Positions 1 to 8,088 of a stretch of 64,000 nucleotides of DNA are shown piece by piece. A program made the translations under genes and the position numbers. Each line of letters opens with the position of its first letter. Position 1 is the first letter of the stretch. The notes beneath the pieces are model-generated. The model was given only the letters and a program-made list of their open reading frames with translations, was not told the origin of the DNA and searched no databases. Source of the stretch: CAVZCC01 sp963773765 (GTDB lineage: Bacteria; Actinomycetota; Acidimicrobiia; Acidimicrobiales; Microtrichaceae); assembly GCA_963773765.1 (NCBI GenBank), contig CAVZCC010000003.1:248001-312000 (forward strand), given 5' to 3'.

Positions 1-636
1 GTGGAGGGCAACTCGGCCGGCGGCTCGGCCAAGGACGCCCGCAACCCCGCCACCATGGCCATCCTCCCCATCCGGGGCAAGATCCTCAACGTCGAGCGGG
101 CCCGCGTGGACAAGATGCTGCGCAACACCGAGATCCAGGCCCTGGTGTCCGCCATCGGTGCCGGCGTCGGTGACGAGTACGACATCGAGAAGATCCGGTA
201 CCACAAGGTGATCATCATGTGTGACGCCGACGTGGACGGCTCCCACATCCGCACCCTGCTGCTCACGTTCTTCTTCCGGCAGATGCGGCCACTGGTGGAG
301 GGTGGCCACATCTTCATCGCCCAGCCGCCGCTGTACTCCACCGAGGTCGGGCGCAACAAGATCTACCTCAAGGACGACGCGGCCAAGTCGGCGTTCCTGG
401 CCGAGCACCCCAACCACAAGAACGAGTTCCAGCGGCTCAAGGGCCTGGGCGAGATGGACGCCGAGGAGCTCTGGGAGACCACCATGGACCCGGCCCGTCG
501 CACCCTGTTCCAGGTGTCGGTGGAGCAGGCGGTCATCGCGGACGAGGTCTTCTCCATCCTCATGGGCGACGACGTGGAGAGCCGCAAGCACTTCATCCAG
601 ACCAACGCCTCGGACGTCCGCTTCCTGGACATCTGA
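1..636 (+). CDS. gyrB: DNA gyrase subunit B, C-terminal part (5' truncated by window edge)
   Basis: This is the C-terminal 211 residues of GyrB, which with GyrA introduces negative supercoils using ATP. The fragment begins in the Toprim domain at the catalytic-Glu motif, read here as V-E-G-N-S-A-G-G. The metal-binding DxDxD motif (DADVDGSH) is near residue 75, and the GyrB C-terminal domain includes the conserved RLKGLGEMDAEELWETTMD segment near residues 146-165. It stops at 634-636, 66 bp before gyrA. The residue after EG is Asn where E. coli and M. tuberculosis have Asp, and the ILPIRGK segment has Arg where E. coli has Lys447. The first codon is GTG but the true start lies upstream of the window. 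Confidence 0.97.
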   Translation: MEGNSAGGSAKDARNPATMAILPIRGKILNVERARVDKMLRNTEIQALVSAIGAGVGDEYDIEKIRYHKVIIMCDADVDGSHIRTLLLTFFFRQMRPLVEGGHIFIAQPPLYSTEVGRNKIYLKDDAAKSAFLAEHPNHKNEFQRLKGLGEMDAEELWETTMDPARRTLFQVSVEQAVIADEVFSILMGDDVESRKHFIQTNASDVRFLDI

Positions 637-702
637 GCGCCCGTCCCGGCCGCCCGCGGCCGGGACCGACCCCGCACCCGACACCCATTCCGGAAGGAAC
701 AG

Positions 703-3303
703 ATGAGCGACCAGTCCCCGCCCGCCGACGACCAGGGCGACGACGTCCCCACCCCCGCCGGGGAGCCCGGAACCACCTTCGGCTCGATCGAGCCGATCGA
801 GATCCAACAGGAGATGGAGCAGTCCTTCCTGGACTACGCCATGTCCGTCATCGTGGCCCGGGCCCTGCCCGACGTCCGCGACGGTCTCAAGCCGGTGCAC
901 CGCCGCATCCTGTGGGCCATGCACGAGGGCGGCCTGCGCCCCGACCGCAACCACAAGAAGTGCGCCACGGTGGTGGGCGACGTGCTGGGCAAGTACCACC
1001 CCCACGGCGACCAGTCGGTGTACGACGCGCTGGTCCGCATGGGCCAGGACTTCTCACTGCGCCACCCGCTGGTGGACCCGCACGGCAACTTCGGCTCGCC
1101 GTCGGATCCGCCCGCCGCCTACCGGTACACGGAGTGCCGGCTGACGGCGCTGGCCATGCACATGCTGGCCGACATCGACGAGAACACCGTCGACTTCATC
1201 CCCAACTTCGACGGCTCCAACGAGGAGCCCACGGTGCTGCCGGGCCGGTTCCCCAACCTCCTCGTCAACGGCAGCCAGGGCATCGCGGTGGGCATGGCCA
1301 CCAACATCCCGCCCCACAACCTGGGCGAGGTCATCGACGCCACCATGCACCTGATCGACAACCCGGACGCCACCCCCGACGACCTCATGGAGTTCGTCAA
1401 GGGTCCGGACTTCCCGACCGGCGCCCAGATCATGGGCCGGGCCGGCTCCGTGAGTGCGTTCCGCACCGGGCGGGGCTCGGTGAAGATGCGGGCCAAGGCG
1501 GAGATCGAGGAGACGGCCAAGGGCGGTGACCGCATCGTCGTCACCGAGATCCCGTACCAGACCTCGGTGGAGGCGATCGAGGAGAAGATCGCGGAGCTGG
1601 TCAACGCCCGGGAGATCGAGGGCATCCGGGAGATCCGCAACGAGCGGTCCCGGGGCCTGACCCGCCTGGTCATCGAGCTCAAGCGCGACGCGCCGGCCAA
1701 CGTGATCCTGAACAACCTGTACAAGCACACCCCGTTGCAGACCACGTTCCCGGTCAACATGGTCGCCCTGGTGGACGGCGTGCCCCGCACGCTCAACCTG
1801 CGCGAGATGCTGGTGCACTACGTCGCGCACCAGGTGGAGGTCATCACGCGGCGGTCGCAGTTCCGCCTGGACAAGGCCATGCGCCGGGCCCACATCGTGG
1901 AGGGCTTCCTCCGGGCGCTGGACCTGATCGACCAGATCATCGCCGCCATCCGGGCGTCCGCGGACCGTTCCTCGGCCATCACCGCCCTCCAGGCCGAGGC
2001 CTTCGCGTTCTCCGAGATCCAGGCCACCGAGATCGTGGACATGCGCCTGTCCACGCTCACGCGCCTGGGCCGTGAGCGGCTGGAGGAGGAGATGGCCCAG
2101 CTCCGGGCCACCATCGAGGAGCTCGAGGCCATCCTGAACGACGACGCCAAGCTGCGGACCGTCATCAAGGAGGAGCTCACCGCCGTCCGCGACGAGTTCG
2201 CCACCCCCCGGCAGACCACGCTGGAGCACGACGACGGCGACCTCGAGATCGAGGACCTCATCGACGACGAGGAGGTCGTGGTCGTCATGACGGCGCGGGG
2301 CTACATCAAGAACGTCTCCGCGGACACCTTCCGGACCCAGGGCCGCGGCGGCCGCGGCGTGGCCGGCGCCAAGCTCAAGGACGAGGACTACATCACGGAC
2401 CTCATCCACACCTCGGCCCACGCGTTCCTGTTGTTCTTCTCCAACCGGGGCAAGGTGTACCGGCTCAAGGCGCACCGGATCCCCCAACGGGACCGCACCG
2501 CGCAGGGCCTGGCCATCGTGAACCTGCTGCGCCTCCAACCCGACGAGAAGATCCAGACCATCATCGACACGCGGGACTACGAGACGCACCGGTACCTCTT
2601 CTTCGTGACCAGCAACGGCGTGGTCAAGAAGACCATGTTCAACGCCTACGACAGCTCCCGCCAGGACGGGCTCATCGCCATCAACCTGCGTGAGGGTGAC
2701 GAGCTGGTCCGGGTCATCCCCACGTCGGGGGAGGACGAGATCCTGCTGGTCAGCGAGGCCGGCCAGGGCATCCGCTTCTCCGAGGACGACGTCCGGCCGA
2801 TGGGCCGCACCGCGTCGGGCGTCCGGGGCATGAAGCTGCGCAGCGGTGACCGCGTGGTGGGTGCCGACGCGGTCACGGAGGGACTCCACCTGCTGACGGT
2901 GACCGACGCCGGATACGGCAAGCGCACCGATCCCGAGCAGTTCAACCGCCAGGGGCGCGGCGGCCAGGGCGTGCGGGCCCACAAGCTGCACGCCGACCGG
3001 GGACGGGTGGTGAACGGGTTCCTGGTGGCGGACACCGACGACCTGTTCCTCATCAACGACTCCGGCGTGGTCATCCGCACCTCGGCCGGCACCGTGTCGG
3101 TGCAGGGCCGTGACGCCACCGGCGTCCGGGTCATGAACCTGGACGACGAGACCAAGGTCGCCGCGGTCGCCCGTGTGCTGTCCGGGGAGGACGACGGACC
3201 CGACGGTGACGGAGCGGTGGACGGGGTCGACGCTGCTGACGACGGAGCCGACGGGCCTGCACCGGCCGACGGTGCTGATGATCCGGGTGACACCGGCGAC
3301 TGA
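703..3303 (+). CDS. gyrA: DNA gyrase subunit A
   Basis: GyrA, 866 aa, is the DNA breakage-reunion subunit of gyrase. The catalytic Tyr is residue 142 in the AAYRYTE motif. The quinolone-resistance region reads HPHGDQSVYD, with Gln104 at the position of E. coli Ser83 and Asp108 at that of Asp87. The C-terminal beta-pinwheel carries a GyrA box (QGRGGRG near residue 546) and a related QGRGGQG repeat near 746. The protein ends in a low-complexity acidic tail of about 40 residues rich in Asp and Gly. The ATG at 703 is preceded by GGAAGGA at 691-697. It is cotranscribed with gyrB by position. Confidence 0.97.
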   Translation: MSDQSPPADDQGDDVPTPAGEPGTTFGSIEPIEIQQEMEQSFLDYAMSVIVARALPDVRDGLKPVHRRILWAMHEGGLRPDRNHKKCATVVGDVLGKYHPHGDQSVYDALVRMGQDFSLRHPLVDPHGNFGSPSDPPAAYRYTECRLTALAMHMLADIDENTVDFIPNFDGSNEEPTVLPGRFPNLLVNGSQGIAVGMATNIPPHNLGEVIDATMHLIDNPDATPDDLMEFVKGPDFPTGAQIMGRAGSVSAFRTGRGSVKMRAKAEIEETAKGGDRIVVTEIPYQTSVEAIEEKIAELVNAREIEGIREIRNERSRGLTRLVIELKRDAPANVILNNLYKHTPLQTTFPVNMVALVDGVPRTLNLREMLVHYVAHQVEVITRRSQFRLDKAMRRAHIVEGFLRALDLIDQIIAAIRASADRSSAITALQAEAFAFSEIQATEIVDMRLSTLTRLGRERLEEEMAQLRATIEELEAILNDDAKLRTVIKEELTAVRDEFATPRQTTLEHDDGDLEIEDLIDDEEVVVVMTARGYIKNVSADTFRTQGRGGRGVAGAKLKDEDYITDLIHTSAHAFLLFFSNRGKVYRLKAHRIPQRDRTAQGLAIVNLLRLQPDEKIQTIIDTRDYETHRYLFFVTSNGVVKKTMFNAYDSSRQDGLIAINLREGDELVRVIPTSGEDEILLVSEAGQGIRFSEDDVRPMGRTASGVRGMKLRSGDRVVGADAVTEGLHLLTVTDAGYGKRTDPEQFNRQGRGGQGVRAHKLHADRGRVVNGFLVADTDDLFLINDSGVVIRTSAGTVSVQGRDATGVRVMNLDDETKVAAVARVLSGEDDGPDGDGAVDGVDAADDGADGPAPADGADDPGDTGD

Positions 3304-3649
3304 GCGACGCCGCCGCGGCGAGCGGGGCGCCGTGTCGCTCCTCGTCCTCCTGGGGGCCACGGCGTGCTGCGCCGTGGTGCTGGGCGGTCTGGGACGTGTC
3401 GGCGCCGCGGGCGGGGCGGTGGCCCGGGCGGACGCCGTGGCGGACGTGGTGGCCCTGGCCGACGTGACGGGAGGACCGCAGGCGGCCGGGCAGGTGGCGG
3501 CGGCCAACGGGGCCGTCGTCGTGGCCATCGACCACGCGGGGGACGTGAGCACGGTGGTGGTGGAGGTCGGGGGCACCAGGTCCACCTCCTCGGCCGCGCC
3601 CCAGCGGTCGGGCGGCGCCCAACACGTCACGGGGGCACCCCGGCGATAG
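3278..3649 (+). CDS. TadE-like (Flp pilus minor-pilin-like) small membrane protein
   Basis: A 123-aa reading frame starts inside the 3' end of gyrA and overlaps it by 26 bp. It has a short basic N-terminus (ERRRRGERG), then a single hydrophobic helix (about residues 20-45), then an Ala/Val-rich segment with the pattern ADAVADVVALAD...VAAANGA. This is the architecture of the small TadE-like proteins known from actinobacterial pilus/secretion loci. A GTG at 3287, three codons in, is an equally possible start; no strong ribosome-binding site is visible, which fits translational coupling to gyrA. No other tad genes occur in the window, so a pilus role is inference. Confidence 0.55.
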   Translation: MIRVTPATERRRRGERGAVSLLVLLGATACCAVVLGGLGRVGAAGGAVARADAVADVVALADVTGGPQAAGQVAAANGAVVVAIDHAGDVSTVVVEVGGTRSTSSAAPQRSGGAQHVTGAPRR

Positions 3650-3659
3650 GCTCCCCCTC

Positions 3660-4370
3660 GTGACGACGACCCCTCCAGCCGGGACCGACCAGAACGCGCC
3701 CGGCGCGCCCGGGCCCGCTGTGGATCGATCGGATGCCGGCCCGGCCCCGCGTCCCTCGCGACAACGGCCCTCCACCGGGGAACCCGCCACCGCCCGAACC
3801 ACGGCGACCGCATCCACGCCGACCACCACGGCCACCACCCGTCGGCCGACCCCAACCGGTCCGGCCCCGGGATCGACCGCTCCGGCCGGAACGTCGTCCA
3901 AGGGGGCCGCCTCTGCGACGGGGTCGCGTCCCGCCCCGGCACCGTCGAGTCCCAAACGGGTCATGGGCTACCGTCGCCAGCGGTTCGAGGCCCGCAAGGT
4001 GCGTCGCCTGATCCGTCACATCGACCCGTGGTCCATGCTCAAGCTGGCCGTGCTGGTGTCGCTGTGCATGTGGCTGATCACCATGATCGCCTGCGTCATC
4101 CTGTGGACGGTCGCGGACAGCTCCGGAACCATCTCGAGCATCGAGAACTTCGTGAACTCGTCCCTGCAGCTGCAGGACTGGAAGCTGGACGGCGAGTTCC
4201 TGTTCCGGCAGTTCGGGCTGATCACCCTCCTGATGTCCCTGGGGTTCGCAGCTGCACTCGTGGTGGCTTCCCTGGTGTTCAACCTGATCAGCGACATCAT
4301 CGGCGGCGTGTGGATCTCGGTGATCGAGGAGGAGACGGCCCGCCCCGTCTCCGAGCCCGCCGACCGCTGA
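3660..4370 (+). CDS. DUF3566 transmembrane protein
   Basis: A 236-aa protein starting at GTG 3660. The first ~100 residues are a disordered Pro/Thr/Ala-rich region. A basic stretch (YRRQRFEARKVRRLIRHIDPW) precedes two membrane helices (about residues 122-146 and 179-205) separated by an amphipathic extracytoplasmic segment. This matches DUF3566, the family found directly downstream of gyrA in many Actinobacteria (for example Rv0007), whose function is not well defined. The position between gyrA and tRNA-Ile is the canonical one, which strengthens the call. The gap to the TadE-like gene is only 10 bp, so the genes are probably cotranscribed. Confidence 0.88.
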   Translation: MTTTPPAGTDQNAPGAPGPAVDRSDAGPAPRPSRQRPSTGEPATARTTATASTPTTTATTRRPTPTGPAPGSTAPAGTSSKGAASATGSRPAPAPSSPKRVMGYRRQRFEARKVRRLIRHIDPWSMLKLAVLVSLCMWLITMIACVILWTVADSSGTISSIENFVNSSLQLQDWKLDGEFLFRQFGLITLLMSLGFAAALVVASLVFNLISDIIGGVWISVIEEETARPVSEPADR

Positions 4371-4493
4371 GCCCGCACCGCGGGGTCGGTGCCGGCCCGC
4401 CGCGACGTGACGACCACCCGTCGGGGGTGGCTCGCTGCCCCGGAGGCGGTTCGGGTACTGTGATCGACCGCCGCCGGAAGGCGGGAACCCCCC

Positions 4494-4567
<74 letters not shown>

Positions 4568-4624
4568 CGCAGCCGGAGGCCGCCCGACCGGGAGGCGGTC
4601 CCGGACATCTCCGAGGAGGACGCC

Positions 4625-4762
4625 GTGCGCGGTCTGCGTCGGGCAGCGGTCGCCGTTGCCCTGGGCGGTGTGATCGGAGCGGTCCTCCGCCTCCGCGGCA
4701 CCGCGTCCACCCCGTCCCAGCAGGGTGGGTGGCGCGAGTTGGACGGGTCGGACCTCCGATGA
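4625..4762 (+). CDS. Small single-pass membrane protein (45 aa)
   Basis: A GTG start at 4625 is preceded by a good Shine-Dalgarno (GAGGAGG, 4613-4619). The product has a basic N-terminus (VRGLRR), one hydrophobic helix (residues 7-23) and a short polar tail. It resembles in size, shape and location the small DLW-39-type proteins annotated between tRNA-Ile and neighbouring genes in other actinobacteria, but I cannot confirm homology. Function unknown. It ends 16 bp before the next gene. Confidence 0.55.
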   Translation: MRGLRRAAVAVALGGVIGAVLRLRGTASTPSQQGGWRELDGSDLR

Positions 4763-4778
4763 CGGTCGGGGACGCCCG

Positions 4779-5829
4779 ATGAGCGGATCCGGCCTGCCCC
4801 GGGTCGCGGTCGTCGGCGCCGGCATCGTCGGCGTCCGCACCGCGCGCGAGCTGCTCACCCCCCTGGCCGACGGCGCCCGCTCCACCTCCTCCGTGGCGCT
4901 GGTCAGCCGCCGCCCCGACCGCCTGGAGCAGCTGGTCTCCACCTTCGGCTCGTCGGTGGACCTCCTGTCCGCGGAGCAGGCCGACCCGGACCTGGGCCAC
5001 GCCTCGGTGGTGGTGGTGGCGCGGGCCGCGGGTGACCACCTGGAGGTGGCGCGCCGGCGCCGTGGAGGACGGTCGGCACGTGGTGAGCACGTCCGACGAC
5101 CCCGACGAGGTGCAGGCCCTGCTGGGGCTGGACGACCCGGCCCGACGGGCGGGTGTCACGGTGGTGGCAGGTGCGGCCATGTCACCGGGACTGTCCTGCA
5201 TGCTCGCCCGCCATGCCGCGGGCCTCCTGGACCGGGTGGACGAGATCCACGTCGCCCGTCACGGCGCGGCGGGCCCGGCCTGCGCCCGCCAGCGCCTCCG
5301 TGCCCTGCGGGGCACGGCCACCGAGTGGCGTGACGGGGCCTGGGTCCGGCGCGGCGGGTTCTCCGGTCGCGAGCTGTGCTGGTTCCCCGATCCCATCGGG
5401 GGCCTGGACTGCTACCGGGCGGAGCTGGCCGAGCCGGTGGTGCTGGTGGACGCCTTCCCCGGCCTGGACCGGTGCACGGCCCGTCTGGCCGCCTCCCGGG
5501 TGGACCGGGTGCTGGCCCCGCTGCCGGTGCTGGTCGGGCCTCCGGTGGAGGGCGGTCCGGGAGCGGTCCGGGTGGAGGTCCGGGGCCGGGCCGGCACCGG
5601 CCGCTCCTCGGTGGTGTACGGCGTGCTGGACCGTCCCGGGGTGGCCGCCTCCGCCCTGGCGGCAGTCGTGGCCCTCCGGCTGGCCGCAGGGGACGCGCCG
5701 CCGGGGGCCATGGGGGTGGCGGGGCTGGACGGCCCGCTTCCCCAGCTCCAGGAACTGGCCCGCCGCGGGGTGCGCACGGCGGTGTTCGACGGGGCGGCCC
5801 ACCGGGCGGCCACGGCCGAGCTGCGCTGA
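4779..5829 (+). pseudogene. Saccharopine dehydrogenase-like NAD(P)-binding protein (frameshifted)
   Basis: The N-terminal part begins at ATG 4779 with a Rossmann nucleotide-binding motif (VAVVGAGIVGVRTA, residues 8-21) and runs to VVVVARAAGDHLEVA. The sequence then continues in the next frame from about 5058 (AVEDGRHVVSTSDDP and onward to the stop at 5829). Removing one G at 5056-5057 restores a single product of about 350 aa. The domain order is that of saccharopine-dehydrogenase/homoserine-dehydrogenase-like oxidoreductases, but no substrate can be assigned. Both halves look intact with no stops, so a sequencing insertion is more likely than a decayed gene. Confidence 0.7.
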
Positions 5830-5892
5830 CCCCCGCCCCGGAGCCCTGGTCGGTGCTGGAGCACCCGAACCCCACCGGATGTGACCCACTTC

Positions 5893-5907
5893 AACGCTCA
5901 AAGCGTT
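5893..5907. repeat. Perfect inverted repeat, possible operator
   Basis: AACGCT-CAA-AGCGTT, 6-bp arms with a 3-nt spacer. It touches the -35 element of the upstream sigma-28-like promoter and could be a regulator site. The region is visibly less GC-rich than surrounding coding DNA. Confidence 0.35.
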
Positions 5908-5933
5908 CAAGTTCGGCCGCCGGTGGTCGATAC
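5907..5933 (+). promoter_or_regulatory. Candidate sigma-28 (FliA/WhiG)-type promoter, distal
   Basis: TCAAGTTC (5907-5914), 11 nt, then GTCGATAC (5926-5933). The established FliA consensus is TAAAGTTT-N11-GCCGATAA; spacing here is exact and most key positions match. It lies about 145 bp upstream of the sigma-factor gene that would recognise it, which suggests autoregulation. The assignment rests on pattern match only. Confidence 0.5.
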
Positions 5934-5956
5934 CACCACATAGAGTGACAATTCAG

Positions 5957-5986
5957 GCCGATCGGGCTGTCCGCAGACCGATCGGC
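5957..5986 (+). other. Leader hairpin upstream of sigma factor gene
   Basis: GCCGATCGG and CCGATCGGC form a perfect 9-bp stem around a 12-nt loop, followed 15 nt later by a run of six T (6002-6007). It lies between the distal promoter and the sigma gene. The T run is too far for a classic terminator, so an attenuator or paired regulator site is possible. Each arm also contains the self-palindrome CCGATCGG. Confidence 0.4.
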
Positions 5987-6017
5987 GAGCGGGCTGGGGA
6001 CTTTTTTGGATTTCTGC

Positions 6018-6046
6018 TCAAGTCCTGTACTGCCGCGCGCCGATAT
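6018..6046 (+). promoter_or_regulatory. Candidate sigma-28-type promoter, proximal
   Basis: TCAAGTCC (6018-6025) and GCCGATAT (6039-6046), the latter a near-perfect sigma-28 -10 element. The spacer is 13 nt rather than the usual 11, so the -35 half is less certain. A start near 6053 would give a leader of about 25 nt to ATG 6076. Confidence 0.45.
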
Positions 6047-6075
6047 CCATCTCGCCGACGTCCGGCGATGAGGAG

Positions 6076-7059
6076 ATGTCAGAGAACATGGGCGCACGTT
6101 CACACACCGGCCGGTCCGCACGACCGACCCGCACCACCGCAGCTTCACGGGCCGGGCTCACGCCCACCCCCGCCACCGAGGCCAGCCTGGAGGCCTCCCG
6201 CCTGGTGGAGGAGCACCTGCCGCTGGTCAACCATGTGGTGTTCCAGGTTGCGGTCCACTTCCCCCGCCACGTGGAACGGGAGGAGCTCGTCCGGGCCGGT
6301 GCCCTGGGACTGGTCGAGGCGGCCAAGCGCTATGACGCCTCCCGAGGTGTTCCGTTCAACCGGTTCGCGGCGCAGCGGATCCGCGGCGCCATCATCGACG
6401 CGGTGCGCTCCGCCGACTGGGCCCCCCGGTCCGTCCGTACCCTGGCCCGCCGCCTGGACCAGGTGGAGCAGCGCCTGGCCAGCCAGTTGGGCCGGGTCCC
6501 GTCACTGGGCGAGACGGCCGAGGCGTTGGGCATGTCCCGTGAGGAGTTGGACCAGCTGCGGGACAAGCTGTTCCGGTCCGTCGTGCTGGCCTTCGAGCAC
6601 CTCGTCGGCGACACCGACGACGAGGAACTCACCCTGGTCGACATCCTGGCCGACCCCGACGAACTCGAGCCGTCCCAGGAGCTGGAGTCCCGGGAACTGC
6701 ACGCCTACCTGCGCGACGCCGTGGCCCTCCTGCCCGAGCGGCACCGCATGATCGTGGTCGGCTACTTCATCGAGGAGAAGACCTCCGAGGAACTGGCCCG
6801 CTTCCTGGGCGTGACCGAGTCCCGTGTCTCGCAGATGCGCACCGAGGCCCTGGGCATGCTCCGCCAGGGCATCGAGGCCCAGTACGTGGCGCCGGAGCAC
6901 CGTGTGGCCCCGGACGGACTGGTGGCCCGTCGCCGGGCCAACTATGCGGACGCCATCGCCGCGGCCGCGGCCCCCGGTGACCGCATCACCCTGCGGGACC
7001 GGCCGGAGTCAGACGAGGCCTTCGTCGCCCTGGTCGGTCAGCTGGCCGGCGCACGTTGA
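6076..7059 (+). CDS. RNA polymerase sigma factor, FliA/WhiG family
   Basis: A 327-aa sigma-70-family factor of the sigma-28 (FliA/WhiG) group. Region 2 spans about residues 40-115, with the family-typical RFAAQRIRGAIIDAVRSADWAPRS segment ending it. Region 3 covers about 125-175. Region 4 (LPERHRMIVVGYFIEEKTSEELARFLGVTESRVSQ) lies near 215-255 and forms the helix-turn-helix for the -35 element. A C-terminal extension of about 60 residues is not recognised. ATG 6076 directly abuts a GAGGAG motif, so ATG 6088, four codons in, may be the real start. No flagellar or anti-sigma genes lie in the window, so the process it controls is unknown. Confidence 0.92.
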   Translation: MSENMGARSHTGRSARPTRTTAASRAGLTPTPATEASLEASRLVEEHLPLVNHVVFQVAVHFPRHVEREELVRAGALGLVEAAKRYDASRGVPFNRFAAQRIRGAIIDAVRSADWAPRSVRTLARRLDQVEQRLASQLGRVPSLGETAEALGMSREELDQLRDKLFRSVVLAFEHLVGDTDDEELTLVDILADPDELEPSQELESRELHAYLRDAVALLPERHRMIVVGYFIEEKTSEELARFLGVTESRVSQMRTEALGMLRQGIEAQYVAPEHRVAPDGLVARRRANYADAIAAAAAPGDRITLRDRPESDEAFVALVGQLAGAR

Positions 7060-7061
7060 AC

Positions 7062-7082
7062 GGGCCGGCCCCGGGCCGGCCC
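7062..7082. terminator. GC-rich hairpin after sigma factor gene
   Basis: GGGCCGGCC and GGCCGGCCC form a 9-bp stem with a 3-nt loop, two bases after the sigma gene stop. No T-tract follows, so termination efficiency is uncertain. Confidence 0.4.
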
Positions 7083-7198
7083 CGAAACTGAGATCACCCC
7101 CCCTGGTGCATGACGCCGGGGTCGGCCGCCCGCCACGGGTCGCCGGCCCCGGCGTCAGACTTCCCCGGTCGGCGGTCGTTGCCACCCCCCGGGCTGTG

Positions 7199-7213
7199 CG
7201 AGACTCATTCTCA
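7199..7213 (+). promoter_or_regulatory. Candidate Zur/Fur-family operator overlapping start codon
   Basis: CGAGACTCATTCTCA matches the actinobacterial Zur consensus (TGAAAATCATTTTCA) at 11 of 15 positions and has GAGA/TCTC dyad symmetry. It runs into the ATG at 7213. No Shine-Dalgarno precedes the ATG, which suggests a leaderless mRNA with the operator on the transcription start. This would repress the metal ABC ATPase when metal is replete. Confidence 0.45.
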
Positions 7214-8034
7214 TGTCGGATCCCGGACCCGTCGACCCCGCACCGGTTGCGGTCGAGGCCCGCGGCATCCGCCTGTCCCACGGTGACCACGTGGCCCTGG
7301 CCGACGGCACCTTCCGGGTCCCGGTCGGCGCCGCGGTGGCCGTGATCGGACCCAACGGCAGCGGGAAGTCCAGCCTGCTGGACGCCATCGCCGGTCTGCA
7401 GGGCCTGGTGGGCGGCGAGTTGACCGTCCTGCCCGCGTCCGGGGACCGGGCGCCCGGTCGGGTCGCGTACGTGCTGCAGTCCACCGAGATCCCGGCCCAC
7501 CTCCCCCTCACCGTGCGGGAGGTGGTGACGATGGGCCGCTACAACCGGACCGGGCTGCTGCGGCCCCTGGGCCGGGAGGGCCGGGACGTGGTGGACGCAG
7601 CCATGGCCCGGGTCGGTGTGTCGGACCTGGCCGAGCGGCAGGTGCTGGAGCTGTCCGGGGGCCAGCGGCAGCGCGTCTTGGTGGCCCAGGGCCTGGCCTC
7701 GGGGGCGCAACTGCTCCTGATGGACGAGCCGATGACCGGCCTGGACGTGGTGTCCGCCGAAGGGATCCGGCGGGTCATCACCGAGGAGTGTCGGGCCGGT
7801 TCCACCGTGATGTTCAGCACCCACGACCTGAGCGAGGCCGCCACGGCGGACCTGGTGGTCCTGCTGGCGGGGCGCGTGGTGGCCTGCGGTCCACCGGAGG
7901 AGGTCCTGGTGCAGAAGTACCTGATGGAGGCCTACCGGGGACGGGTGGTCGACATCGGGGGGGTCACGGTGCTGGACGACCCCCACCACCACGGTCCCCG
8001 GACCGAGCGCCACGACGGCCACGTGCACGGCTGA
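7213..8034 (+). CDS. Metal (Zn/Mn-type) ABC transporter ATP-binding protein
   Basis: A 273-aa ABC ATPase. Walker A GPNGSGKS is at residues 46-53, the signature LSGGQ at 147-151, Walker B LLLMDEP at 167-173 and the H-loop His in STHDLSEA near 200-207. Overall sequence resembles ZnuC/MntB-type importer ATPases. The C-terminus is His-rich (DDPHHHGPRTERHDGHVHG), common in zinc or manganese handling proteins. No permease or solute-binding gene is adjacent, so this ATPase is separated from its partners. The metal is inferred from family resemblance, the His tail and the putative Zur box. Confidence 0.85.
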   Translation: MSDPGPVDPAPVAVEARGIRLSHGDHVALADGTFRVPVGAAVAVIGPNGSGKSSLLDAIAGLQGLVGGELTVLPASGDRAPGRVAYVLQSTEIPAHLPLTVREVVTMGRYNRTGLLRPLGREGRDVVDAAMARVGVSDLAERQVLELSGGQRQRVLVAQGLASGAQLLLMDEPMTGLDVVSAEGIRRVITEECRAGSTVMFSTHDLSEAATADLVVLLAGRVVACGPPEEVLVQKYLMEAYRGRVVDIGGVTVLDDPHHHGPRTERHDGHVHG

Positions 8035-8088
8035 CCCGGTCCCGACGCCGGACCGTGGCCGGGCGGCACCCGGCCACGATCGCGATGT

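Noticed and set aside
1054..3942. 962-aa open frame antisense to gyrA
   Set aside because: A long stop-free shadow typical of very high GC DNA; no domain, and gyrA on the other strand is unmistakable.
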